Source of the DNA: Rhizophagus clarus
Lineage: Eukaryota > Glomeromycota > Glomeromycetes > Glomerales > Glomeraceae
NCBI GenBank assembly: GCA_015698045.1
Contig: BLAL01000092.1
Location: forward strand, 1-64,000
Direction: 5' to 3'
Length of the DNA stretch: 64,000 nt
The notes under the pieces are model-generated. The model had not been told where the DNA came from, did not search any database, and worked only from the letters and a program-made list of their open reading frames with translations. Below, piece after piece: positions 33,536-43,900 of this stretch (position 1 is the stretch's first letter; each line of letters begins with the position of its first letter). The position numbers and the translations under genes were made by a program.

Positions 33536-35069
33536 AGGACCCAGAAATATACATATAGGGGTAGGGTCTATCAATGCGTCGTCATCATAGTGGAGTTGGA
33601 CGGGTAAGGTTTTGATTTGCGTATAATTTAGGAGATTTTTGTCCATAGTAAGGTCATTAGATTGCGTATTTTTATTAAAAATTTTTATATGTAAAAGATT
33701 TAATTTGCGTATTTTGACCTATATTTTTATTTGGCCGATCAATATATACTGTTGTAGAAAATTATTTGATATGCTAAAATACGATTTATCAATCATAAAA
33801 TTTACAATTTTATAGTTTTAAATTTTTTTTTTTTTTTAAAGATTTTTTTATCAGTTTTTATAACCGAAATTTTTTTTTTAATATTTAATATTTTTTATCG
33901 GTTTTATAAACTGAATTTTTTTTTAATATTTATATTATTAGTAACCGAATTTTTTTTTAAAAAAAGATTTTTTATAAACCGAACCTTTTTCTTTTCCACT
34001 GATTTAAAAAAATAAAAAAAAAAACTATTTATAAAAAAAAAGTACTAGGTACTACTGAAGTATAAATTGGAACTAACGGACTCTTGCAAATATGGTGAGT
34101 TAAGTGTAAGAAGCAGAATTCAATGTTAATAAAATTTTACTAACATTCCTTTTAGTTTTTTAGTACCTACATAATCAAGATTATTCTATTTTTTATAGCT
34201 TATTACATTGGTAAGTTTCAAATTTTTAGGAATTTTATCAAAAAATGCTTACTAATGTTTTATAATTTCTTTTTTATAGATTTCAGAATTCGATCAGAAC
34301 TTGGAATTCGAGACGGGTAAGTATTTCTATAAGGAGATAAGCGGGTTTGATTTTTTATGTATTAAAGAGTATTTACTAACATTCTTTAACTTCTCTTTTG
34401 TAGATTTTGAAGTAAAATTTGGAATTCGAGACGGTTAAGTATTTCTAAAAGCGGGGGGGTGCGAGTTTGAATAAAGCGTTTGCTAACTTCTCTTTTTTGC
34501 GGAATTTAGACTAGAACTTGGAATAATTCAAGATAGGTGAGTATTTCTAAAGGAAGAAGGAGTGGGTTTATATAAGAACACTCACTAATATTCTTTAACA
34601 TCTCTTTTTGTAGATTTTGAACTGGAACTTCAAATTGGAATTTAAACATATTGTAGGAATGAACTTTCAAATATAAATATCAAAAAAAAAAAAAAAAATA
34701 ATAAATTTTTTTCTAATTATAAAGCTATCTAAATTCGTATACAAATATTGTTAAAATATAATACATTTTATTATATTTCGTTAACATAACATAAAGAGAA
34801 ACAAATATAATTTTTTTTTTTTTTTTAATAAAAAAAAGACCGATATCAAACTGCAGATTATAGAAACTATATCATATGATATACTGCATTTTGCTGAATT
34901 AATTATTAATTGAAAATTTTAAGGTCTGAAATTTTATTTGCGTATTTTTGCGGTATTTTCAATATCAGGTGTCAAATTTGCGTACCGTTCATATAAAAAA
35001 CCCTTGCGTACAGCTCATAGTAAAATTTTCTTTCATCACCTGACCCCTATATATATATTTCTGGGTCCT
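33536..35069. mobile_element. hAT-like non-autonomous element, 1534 bp
   Basis: Perfect 16-bp terminal inverted repeats AGGACCCAGAAATATA, flanked by the 8-bp duplication GTTTCTCC (33528-33535; 35070-35077). It interrupts the integrase. No transposase. The interior holds exon-intron-like modules (34060-34665). Confidence 0.9.
34060..34665 (+). repeat. Tandem exon-intron-like array (b)
   Basis: About five modules. Each has a donor GTAAGTATTTC or GTGAGTATTTC (two are mutated), a branch-point match (TACTAAC at about 34138 and 34374; TACTAAT near 34249), a pyrimidine tract, an acceptor TTTTGTAG or TTTATAG, and an exon-like 30-46 nt segment containing (A)GAACTTGGAATTC or a relative. Confidence 0.7.
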
Positions 35070-35229
35070 GTTTCTCCTGCCTACTGGCAAGCGCTGTAGA
35101 GAATGCGAACGATTTGCAAGGAGAATTGTTGATAATATGAATGATACTCCAACCTGGCTAATTGGAATGAGTCCTAATGATGCCACAAAGCTTGAGCGGA
35201 TATATTCTAAACCATCTGTAAAATATAAC

Positions 35230-36158
35230 ATATGGGCTGATTTGACCACCTTTAATTAAAATATTGATTTTGTTACATTTTTATTATACAAAATACTATA
35301 CAATATACAGTAAATTGAGGGTGAGTATTAAAAAATTTTATTTAATGTTATTATACTATAATTTGGTAAATATTTCTTTTAAATTAATATAAATCTTAGC
35401 ATTTACTATATATGTTAAAAATTCGTATCTCAACTTTAAACGTAAATATCTCCAGATCCAATGATCCAATCGGCAAGCTCTTTTTTCGCTCATATAGTCC
35501 AGATCAAGGGCTTTCCAAAGAGCCTAAAATTTTAAAAAACGGATCAGTGGATCCCAAGATATTTGCATTTAAACATGTTAAAAAATTCGTACCTCAACTT
35601 TAAACGTAAATATCTCCGGATCTAATGATCCAATCGGCAAGCTCTTTTTTCGTCTATAAAGTCCAGAACAAGGGCTTTCCAACAAGCCTAAAATTATAGA
35701 AAACGGATCAGTGAATCTTGATATATTTGCGTTTAAAGATAGTAATACAAACTCCGACATAAAATAATTATTTTATTGTTTAAAAATATCTATTATAATA
35801 CCATCTTTTATATGATGTTTTTATTACACTTTCATAAATATTTATAGCTACTAAGACTATATAAATTTTTATTTTACTTTATATTTTATTAAAATATACT
35901 TACTTTTTAATAATATATGTTAAAAATTCCATATATATGAGAAATGGGTTTTTTATTAGTGAAATGGGTTTTTTCACGTCTCTTTTACATTTAATAATTT
36001 AAGTTTTGCAAATGTAAATTTTTGTTCAACTTATTATTTAATCAAGTGATCATCAATCAGATGATTTTTTGGTATTACAAAACAATTTTGAGTAACGAAA
36101 ACTGTGAAAATCAATTTAATAACTCTTTTTAATGCAGAGTGAACAAATCAGCCCATAT
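35230..36158. mobile_element. Third insertion in integrase, ~0.93 kb, TIR ATATGGGCTGATTTG
   Basis: 15-bp perfect inverted repeats at 35230-35244 and 36144-36158 bound AT-rich DNA that separates two halves of the integrase C-terminus. The target duplication is unclear (possibly ATAT, with three extra bases on the left). Contains two ~164-bp direct repeats (from 35414 and from 35578) that share CCAATCGGCAAGCTCTTTTT. No gene. Confidence 0.7.
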
Positions 36159-36426
36159 GATCGCCCAATAGGTATTGATGAACCACAACTACCAAAGAGT
36201 ACTACTGTCCGATTCTTGCTTGCTCCTGGAGAATGGGAAAATGATCCTTTTGAAAGACGCAGAATAACAGATCCGATATGGTCTCCTAGCCTACATAAGA
36301 TCCAGAGAATTGTTGTTGGAAAGAATCCTCCCATGCCTGTTTTATATTACTTAAATGAATCGGGACCTCAACGCCCTTTTGTGAGAGAACAATTGATGCA
36401 TATTAAGGAAAAGCCCATGTTACCTC

Positions 36427-36948
36427 CTAGGTGGGTATTGGGAGATAACCAAATGCATACAAGGCGCCCCTTATAAAAGTTTCTAAGTCTACTACACAGT
36501 AAGGGATTATAATAAGGATTACTCCTTCCCGATGACATAACGCTCTCTTTTCCCAATCACGCCAGATTTGTGCGTCTAGATTCATCTGACCTTGTGGGTG
36601 AAAAAAAGGGACGATTTGGTAATGTTGATTGCCACTATATTCAAAGGCCAAGCCTAACTCTTCATTATATCCATCTAGATGTAATCCCTCTAAGAATTTA
36701 GGCTTTCGGGGTGGAAATTTTTTATGTAATAAATCCTCAAATATATACCGGCATGTTCTTTCTGGTATATTAGGACAAATGTTGCACCATTTATAATTCT
36801 GTTTCATATTTTTATATGGCGCCTCCCATTGATGACCCTTTTTACATAACCATAAATATGTATTAGGACTAACTTTACCTAAACATCGTCCTTCACGTCT
36901 CTGGGCATATGCCAGAGCTTTAGTATCAATATCATTATAATCTTCCAT
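36427..36948 (-). CDS. Zinc-ribbon plus Vsr/PD-(D/E)XK-like endonuclease, 173 aa, intact
   Basis: ATG at 36946-36948, reading leftwards to 36427. Residues 22-58 form a zinc-ribbon-like unit: C22, C35-K-K-G-H-Q-W, C55-N-I-C58. The second domain has an IFEDLLHKKFPPRKP helix, then LDGYNEELGLAFEYSGNQHY with D92 and E103, then RDWEKRALCHREGVILIIIPY. This matches the layout of Vsr-like endonucleases encoded by large DNA viruses and mobile elements. It is convergent with the integrase and overlaps its last 50 bp. The right TIR lies directly upstream and would supply its promoter. No stop or frameshift, unlike its neighbours. Role in element homing or repair is inferred. Confidence 0.75.
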   Translation of the reverse strand: MEDYNDIDTKALAYAQRREGRCLGKVSPNTYLWLCKKGHQWEAPYKNMKQNYKWCNICPNIPERTCRYIFEDLLHKKFPPRKPKFLEGLHLDGYNEELGLAFEYSGNQHYQIVPFFHPQGQMNLDAQIWRDWEKRALCHREGVILIIIPYCVVDLETFIRGALYAFGYLPIPT

Positions 36949-37070
36949 TTTATAGGCACAATAGAATAATATATGCAGAAATTTGCGGTAGTGATCATCA
37001 GCTCCAGACTAATTTATTCAGAACAAACAAGTGGGTCAGGCCCCGGGGATTTCTTTTTTTGCGCAAGTGT

Positions 37071-37200
37071 CATGATACAATGAATGGAAACAATATAAAA
37101 TAACAGAGAAATCTGCAAAGTTCAAAATAAAAATTTTATGTAATATGTATGACTCAAAAACGAAATAAAAAAATATAAACCATTCTGGCCTCCAATCAGA
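37071..37200 (-). promoter_or_regulatory. TIR-borne promoter and leader, right copy
   Basis: Minus-strand sequence identical in layout to the region upstream of the primase start on the left, including a splice-acceptor-like TTTGAACTTTGCAG about 45 nt before the ATG. On this side it points at the endonuclease gene 36948-36427. Promoter activity is inferred from the position. Confidence 0.4.
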
Positions 37201-38565
37201 GAACTAGCATGAATATGCAATAAATATACTTAATAAAAAATCTATATGATCATGAGAATCGCCTCACGGCCTGGTATAGTATTGGATCAGTGGTAGTACC
37301 CAGCCGGGCACTCAGGATAAAGTAATCAATGAGGTAGTACCCCAAAGTAGTCGATGTGATAGTACCCAAAAGTAATACCCAAAAACAATCGATGCAGTAG
37401 TACCCCAAAGTATCCCGGAGTAGTAACTATACGGGAAAGAGCTCGAGAAGTGCAGGGGCAAAAACTAGGGTATAGATTTGGTAGTACACCAAAGTAGAAT
37501 AATATATAGGAAAGAAATAGAAAGTCATGCTTTGGTGTACTACCGCCGATAGGCAGGAAAGAGGTTGGGAAGGCAGAAAGGTTCAGGAGAATACATGAAA
37601 AATGGTATGAAAATAAAATAAACAGTATAGCCTGAACCAATTCAACACTCCGCATGTGCCTCACTCAGCAATCAGAAAGGACATATAAGGGGCGGGATTG
37701 CAAGAATGGGCACGGCATTTCATGCCTCATCCTCGGCAATCAAAAGGGTTATAGAAGGCAGGATTGCGCATCTGGGTCACCAATTCGGCACTTTCTGCCT
37801 CATTCCTGGCAATCAAAAGGGTCACGAAAGGTGGGATTGCGCATCTGAGCTACTAATTCGGCACTTCATGCCTCAACCTGGCAATCAAAAAGTGAGTGAA
37901 TGAATTGCAGAACATCTTTGGCAAATAGATGGATTGCAAATTCGGCAGTTTGTACCTCATCTGGCAATTAAGTAATGGCAATTGAGAGGGAAGCAACTAT
38001 GAAAGGGTGTTCTGGCACCAGAACAGTATCACGTGACTGGCACAGTAAGGCGCAGTATAGATTCGCTTAATTTTGCCCAACACTATAATCCATATTTTTT
38101 GCATAAATTTCAGGATGCAATATCTCGGCATCCAGGCATCCGATTCATACGATCTTAGCATCATTGGAAAGCTCTCAACACCCTCATCAGAACGAGCTTA
38201 AAACTGCACGAATCCAGTCACAGGAAGCCAAGATATTCCGTCCTAATGATTAGGTCAAAAATACTGGCCAAAATCTGATCGCAAATTTACTGCGCTACCT
38301 GATCACAGCATGATTATTAGCAATCAATGTCAGCCTAGCATCTTGGTCACAAAAAGACCGTAGAGCAATGAAAACAAGCAAATAGCTAAAAAGTAATAAA
38401 AAGAAGATAGAGCAATAAAAACACATGGATAGCTACAAAGCAATAAAAAGACTTCAGAGTAATAAAAACAAATGAATATCAACTTGATTATAAAAAGGTC
38501 ACAGAACACCAAAAAACAGTAACCAGGTAACATTATACTCATAACCATTTAACATTATAGCGTCA

Positions 38566-38597
38566 CCGGATAACACTCTTATAAGAGTGTTATCCGG
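38566..38597. repeat. Perfect 32-bp terminal palindrome
   Basis: CCGGATAACACTCTTA followed by its exact reverse complement; the last base is the last base of the element. Confidence 0.92.
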
Positions 38598-38603
38598 TAC
38601 TTA

Positions 38604-38679
38604 TGATACTAGGTTGGTATGAATCGGCCAGAGTGTGAGGGATCCCGACTGGCTCGGGTGATCCACCTCCAGACCTGAG
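38604..38679 (+). other. 3' end of the Penelope-like element (right piece)
   Basis: Continuation of the 3' tail begun at 3089, separated from it by the giant insertion. It ends where CCTAACCCTAG-type repeats begin, as expected for an element added onto a chromosome end. Confidence 0.5.
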
Positions 38680-38764
38680 CCTAACCCTAGCCCTAACCCT
38701 AATCCTAACCCTAACCTAATCCTAAGTCATAACCCTAACCTAACCCTAAGTGAAGGTTACACAC
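38680..38764. repeat. Interstitial degenerate telomere repeats
   Basis: About a dozen CCCTAA units with variants (CCCTAG, CCTAAT, CCTAAGT), same orientation as the terminal array. Isolated units continue to about 38830. Confidence 0.85.
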
Positions 38765-39785
38765 CCCTAACCCTAAGCCAATCATAATCTGAGTCCGCGG
38801 TCACGTGACCCGACTGTAACCCTAAGGGATGGTGTGTTGTGAGCGTCAATTGACTTGACGCGAGGTAACGAATTTGGTAACAACCCTGACGAAAAAACTC
38901 CTGATTGGTTGTCTAATGACTGACGCACCCCTTGAGGAGCGTCAATGTCAACCCTCAGCCCACGTTTCTGATTTAGTCACGTGACCCAAAGTTGATGCCA
39001 GTTGTGTCACACCAAAGTGGCGCAGCCGGCTAAACTTTGGCCTGAGCCGGCCAGATAATTTATTTTCTGACGGATAAATATTTACCCGTTCCGAATTCTT
39101 CAGATTTGTTGCTGTGGCGCAGCAACCAATCAAAAGTTTATCCGTAGAGGTTACGTGCGGCGCAGTGCGCAGTAAGTCACGTGATTACCAATTTTTCGTA
39201 AAAAAATTCTAAGTCTTTTTACTGTGCTGCAGTAATTAGGTTAAACGTTAATCCTGATTAACAACCCTAATGGCGCACAAGGAGATTTAGTCAAATGGCA
39301 CCCATATGGTCGCCCCTTGTTTCAAATTAAATTAAGAAGTTAATTTTCATGCTTTGAGACGTTAGTCCTCCTTTTTTAATTTATTAGGTACTACCGCATG
39401 GAATTTTTTAATTCGTAAAATTCTTATTTTAATTTCCACATGCTACCGCATGTGGAAATAAAATAAAAATTTGTCTCATAAAAAATTCATGAGATTGGTT
39501 CATCAATTGATTGGTAAAACTCATATGAGTAAACATGCGGTTTGGAAAACGAGAATGTTAATTTATTTTTTCATTCTTAATTCATTTTATATGAAACATG
39601 CGTACATGTTGTTTTCCATGTAAAGGGAATAAGTAGTTAATCGTTTAGCATAATTTTGCTTACATAAGATGTATTGGAGCTGTATTTAAAGGCCCAGTTA
39701 TCTGACCATAAGGCGACGTCTTCTTTGCTTTTGTTAATTCAGAACCAACGACGTCGTCGGTCCAGAATAACTCTTTACTTACACT
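38765..39785. other. Subtelomeric non-coding region
   Basis: Relatively GC-rich DNA without a credible gene. Contains three GTCACGTGA sites (about 38801, 38977, 39176), several GGCGCAG words, and near-palindromic segments such as CTACCGCATG / CATGCGGTAG around 39390-39450. Confidence 0.6.
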
Positions 39786-39799
39786 TACTCCTAATATAA

Positions 39800-40045
39800 C
39801 ATTGACCCTAACCTTAACCCTAACCCTATCCCTGTCCCTATCCCTATCCCTATCCCTAACCCTAACCCTAACCCTAACCCTATCCCTGTCCCTATCCCTA
39901 ACCCTAACCCTAACCCTATCCCTGTCCCTATCCCTGTCCCTATCCCTATCCCTATCCTGTCCCTGTCCCTATCCCTGTTCCTGTCCCTATCCCTATCCCT
40001 ATCCTTACCCCCTACCCCCTATCCCTATCCCTATCCCTATTTATT
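39800..40045. repeat. Variant telomere repeats
   Basis: Hexamers CCCTAA, CCCTAT and CCCTGT interspersed in blocks over about 240 bp. Any encoded Thr-Leu or Ser-Leu frame is a by-product of the repeat. Confidence 0.9.
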
Positions 40046-40993
40046 ATTTATTTAAACATTTTAAATAAAAAAAAATTTTATTATTAAAAAAAACATAATA
40101 ATTTTAAATATCAAACATAATCAATATAATAAAATAATAAATTCAGTTTTAATAATTTTACTACCTATAAAATAAACACTAATTTTAAAAATTTTTAATT
40201 AACCTCATAAATTTACTATCAAAGAATTCTAAAGAATATATTAATTACATTCATATTCTCTAAAAAACAAAAATTTCCAAACAATATTACCCTTTATCTT
40301 AGACTTTCAAATAAAAATACCTAATATCTACAATTAAAAAAAAATAAATAAAATATCAATAATAATCCTATTACATTTCTAACTTCCAATTTACAACATT
40401 TACTTTCCATTCCAAAATCTAAAACTAAAATCTATATCCAAACATTCAGATAAATACCTATAAATAAAAAAAAATAAATAAAATACTAATAACACTTACT
40501 ACCATTCCCCAAATCCCATTCCTTAATTCCTATCTTCCATTGATTTTAAGTCCTAAAATCCAATATCCAAGATATCAAAAAGAATATTAGTAAAATTTCA
40601 CTAACTACTAACATTCTTTAAATCCTACTCTCCACGCCAACTTTTACCTAATTAATGAAAACATGATTTCATATAATGTATTCTTACATAATCGTGTAAT
40701 AATTAAACCTTTTCTTTAAAAAAGAAAGCCTTCTTTAATATAAAAAAATAAAAATAAAAAAATAAAAAAATTTCTGGCCGCTTAATAATAAAATTCTTTT
40801 ATTGACAAAAAACAAAAAAAAAAACAATTAAAAGAAATTTTAAATTTAAATAACTTATAAAAAGTATTAATTCGTGATCCAGATGTCGATCAGTGAAAAT
40901 CTGTAGATTATCAATATACATTTGGGGTTAAATGAGCTTATACAATCCAACGCGTTTCAGAATCTCACTTCCTTGTTAATCTTCCTTAATATT
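40046..40993. other. AT-rich region, no gene seen
   Basis: A/T runs and short pyrimidine-rich segments; no gene, RNA or element boundary found. Confidence 0.5.
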
Positions 40994-43900
40994 ATGCCTA
41001 AACATAAAGATTACGCAGTTACATTAATTTCTTCAGGGATAATAGTGGATACTTTACACTATGGGCCTTTTTGCCATAATTGGTGAATTTCTAGACCTTC
41101 TGAAAAACGCGAAAGTTTAATATTGCTTCACCCTATTAGATTACACATGAAAACTCTGGTTTCTTTAAAAGACCAAGATTTTATTATTGAGGTTGTTGAA
41201 ACTTCTTCAAATTATGGTCAAATACCTGGATATATTTGCAAATGTGATGGTATTCAAAGTGAACTTTGTGATTCACTTACAGCTGCAGTTAATAGCGTTT
41301 ACAAAAAAATTTTTCAAACAAATGCCAAATATTCAGGCCCTGCAGTAATGGGTTTTGATGTACCAATTATTTCTGAAATATTGCTAAAGGATTTATCATT
41401 TCGTACGTTTATATTTTTTTTAGGAAAATTAAATATATGGGTATTGGGAATTGGAAAATCTAATAAAAATGAATGGAATTTTGCTGGAACAGGTTATAAA
41501 ACTTCTTTTATACATACATATCAAAAGCAAAGATGCGTTTATCTTCAAGAGTTAAATGATGATTGTTGTCAGGTTACAATATATTCAGGAAATGAAGTAC
41601 GTAAATTTTATGTTGGTGATAATCCGGAGTTGGTATGGAAAAAAATTGGTATTTTACAACAATATAAAGGAAAAGAATTATTTGGATTGGAAAATAGCAA
41701 AGTACAACGAATGATCCTATCAACCCCCAGTTGTACATTGGAAGAATGGGATGATGATGATGTGATGGATGAAATGTATAGACATCACCTTAGACGACGA
41801 ATTCCAACAATAATTAATTGGCAATTATTATTTAAAGATTGGCATTCTGAGGCGTCTACTATAATAGAACTGCAAACACAATTTAAGAGATTGTATCCAT
41901 CCGATCATAAAATTACTGATCGTGAGTTACGTGTGTGGAAATCAATGTTAAAAAATGTAGGGTGTACAAGGATTACTCCCTTTAATAAAGAACAGTCAGA
42001 GGTTAGTAAATTGAGAAAATAACTGAATAATTAGTGAGCATTAATTAATGTTTGTTTTATTTTTAAAGTGCGAGTTTTGGTCTAGATCATCTACTCCTAC
42101 AGTTGATCAAAAAAATCTAAAGATATTATATAAACAAGGATTTATTAATCCAATACCAGTCCATTTTCAAAACAAAACTCAGATTTTTTGGAATTCATTT
42201 CAGGAGTCAATGAATATTAACAAAAGTGGGTTTGATGGAAAAACTCGTATTTTATCAATTATTGCTAAAAAATTTTCTTACGAGGAAATCAAAAGTAATT
42301 TGAATGTAAGTTGAGTTTGCATTCAATTTGTTTAGTTGAATATATCAATAATAATTCTAATAAGAATTTTTTAGGTATCAAATGATGCAGTTTGTTATGC
42401 ACGAAATCATGCTCATATATATGGTGCTGGTGGTCAAGTTTGGGATAAACCCATAATAACGCGTGAAAAATTATCAGTTGAAAAACAAGAACAATTACAA
42501 GCATTTTTAATGAATAAAGCAAATGTTGTAATGAGTTCATATAAAATGGATGCAGCAACTAGTGAACCTGTACATTATCTTAAGCAAACAAAAATAGCAC
42601 TTTGGAAAAAATACCATGAACAATATCCAGATGGAATTCAACGAACTTCATTTTTCACTAAATTAGAAGGAAATAGATATATTTATCGTGAAAATTTAGG
42701 TGGTTTGTGTTTAACCTGTCAGAAATATGGATATGAAATTTTTTCAGATCTTATCGAATATATTAACAAATATATTACACAATCTCTTATACAGGTATTT
42801 TATTTATTGAATTTGAATATGGAATTGCAAATTATAAGCAAAACTAATTTTTTTTAATATTAGAAACAGTTGATAACACGTTGCGAAAATCTGAAAAGAT
42901 TTTTAAAACGTAATTATGAGCAGCATTTCCATGTAACTTCAAATGGTATGACTTTTCATGATCCGTGTATAAGCCATTGTTTACTTTATGCTTTTAACCA
43001 ATGCACAGAGTCTCATACACTTACTTGTAATGAATGTCAAGAATTCTTCAACTTTTTTGCCGATATTGAAGTTAATAGTAATGAAGCAAATCATGATGAT
43101 CTTCAAGACATGAAGGAACATTTATTATATTATCTGGCACACCAAACAAGAAAAGTTTATTTGAATTCTCAATTTAATGCTAATTTATTAGCATTAGATG
43201 ATAAGACTGCTCTTATTTTGGTTGATTATAAGATGAAAATTTTGCCAAAAACTGCCCGAGAAACAAAAAGTGATTGGTTTAGTAAAAAGGGTTGGACATT
43301 GCATTCCGTATTAGTATATACAAAGACACCTAATTCAACAAAACTTCAAGTCCAAGCATTCGACCATTGGTCTTCAGATACTCGACAAGATTCTTGGTTT
43401 ACAGCTTCTTCTCTTAATGCTGTTCTTGAAACATTAGATTCACGACCAGAATCTGTTATTATAATGTCTGATAATGGTGGACATTATCATAATGCGGACT
43501 TAATGATGATTATGGCATTTTGGCCAAAATGGTATAATGTAAAAGTTAAAAAATGGGTTTTCCTTGAAGCAGGAGAAGCCAAAACTGCTATAGACTCATA
43601 TCATGCACAAGTAAATCAAAATCAATTATATGTGCTTTTTGTAATGTATACTAAATTAATTTGTTGTTAATACAGATTACGCATGCGATAAATCGTTATG
43701 TTCGGTTGGGATTTGACATTCAAACTGAGAAAGATATTGAAAATGCAATCAAAAATATTTGAGAAACTTCCGTAGCTCAGTTGGTACCTAATCGAGATCG
43801 TGGTATATATAATTATAAAATTAGAATCATGTATTTTTATATTTGTGTGAATTGTAATATAATGTGTAAAATAAATTATTTCTTTATTATCATTCATATT

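Larger units (their letters stand above)
32809..36476 (+). pseudogene. Retroviral-type (rve) integrase of Maverick type, cut by two insertions
   Basis: ATG 32809, TAA 32860-32862 early, then an N-terminal region with YYRPEGLYQNTKGLWDACKK. The catalytic core starts with VHQCDLIEIPY (first Asp) and has KLQYDKGTEF (second Asp). Exactly 35 codons separate that Asp from the Asp of AMVDRYAG, where Glu is usual; TGA 33427-33429 lies between. The frame is cut at 33535 by a 1.5-kb element, resumes at 35078 (RIVDNMNDTPTWLIGMSPND), and is cut again at about 35229. It continues at 36159 with DRPIGIDEPQLPKSTTVRF and a chromo/SH3-like tail (WSPSLHKIQRIVVG, YYLNESGPQRPFVREQL) to TAA 36474-36476. About 390 codons without insertions. 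It is the strongest marker for the Maverick/Polinton assignment. It follows the packaging ATPase by 50 bp on the same strand. Confidence 0.87.
3220..38597 (+). mobile_element. Maverick/Polinton-like giant TIR element, 35.4 kb, degenerate
   Basis: The element is delimited by inverted repeats of about 1.55 kb (3220-5568 and 37046-38597) and by a 6-bp direct duplication TACTTA at 3213-3218 and 38598-38603; one extra A lies at 3219. Six-bp duplications and long TIRs are typical of Mavericks/Polintons. Diagnostic genes inside are a retroviral-type integrase, an A32/FtsK-like packaging ATPase, and a primase-helicase. A Gag-like/retropepsin polyprotein and several nuclease-like genes are also present. 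PolB, adenovirus-type cysteine protease and jelly-roll capsid proteins were not recognised. Subtracting the later insertions (about 8.9 kb) gives an original length near 26.4 kb. Nearly all genes carry stops or frameshifts, so this copy is not autonomous. Assignment to Maverick/Polinton is by integrase, ATPase, TIR and duplication length; it may be a distinct lineage. Confidence 0.82.
37046..38597 (-). repeat. Right terminal inverted repeat
   Basis: Uninterrupted reverse-complement copy of the left TIR (1552 bp). It ends at 38597 in the perfect 32-bp palindrome, followed by the TACTTA duplication. It includes the first nine codons of the primase gene (ATG at 37071-37073 on the minus strand), which run into unrelated sequence and stop within about 20 codons. 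Confidence 0.93.

Noticed and set aside
39802..40068. Thr-Leu/Ser-Leu repeat frame
   Set aside because: By-product of hexamer repeats.
43760..43800. tRNA-like string CCGTAGCTCAGTTGGTACC
   Set aside because: It matches a tRNA D-arm consensus, but no anticodon arm, T arm or acceptor pairing follows. It lies in phase inside exon 5 of the DDE gene, where it encodes SVAQLVP.
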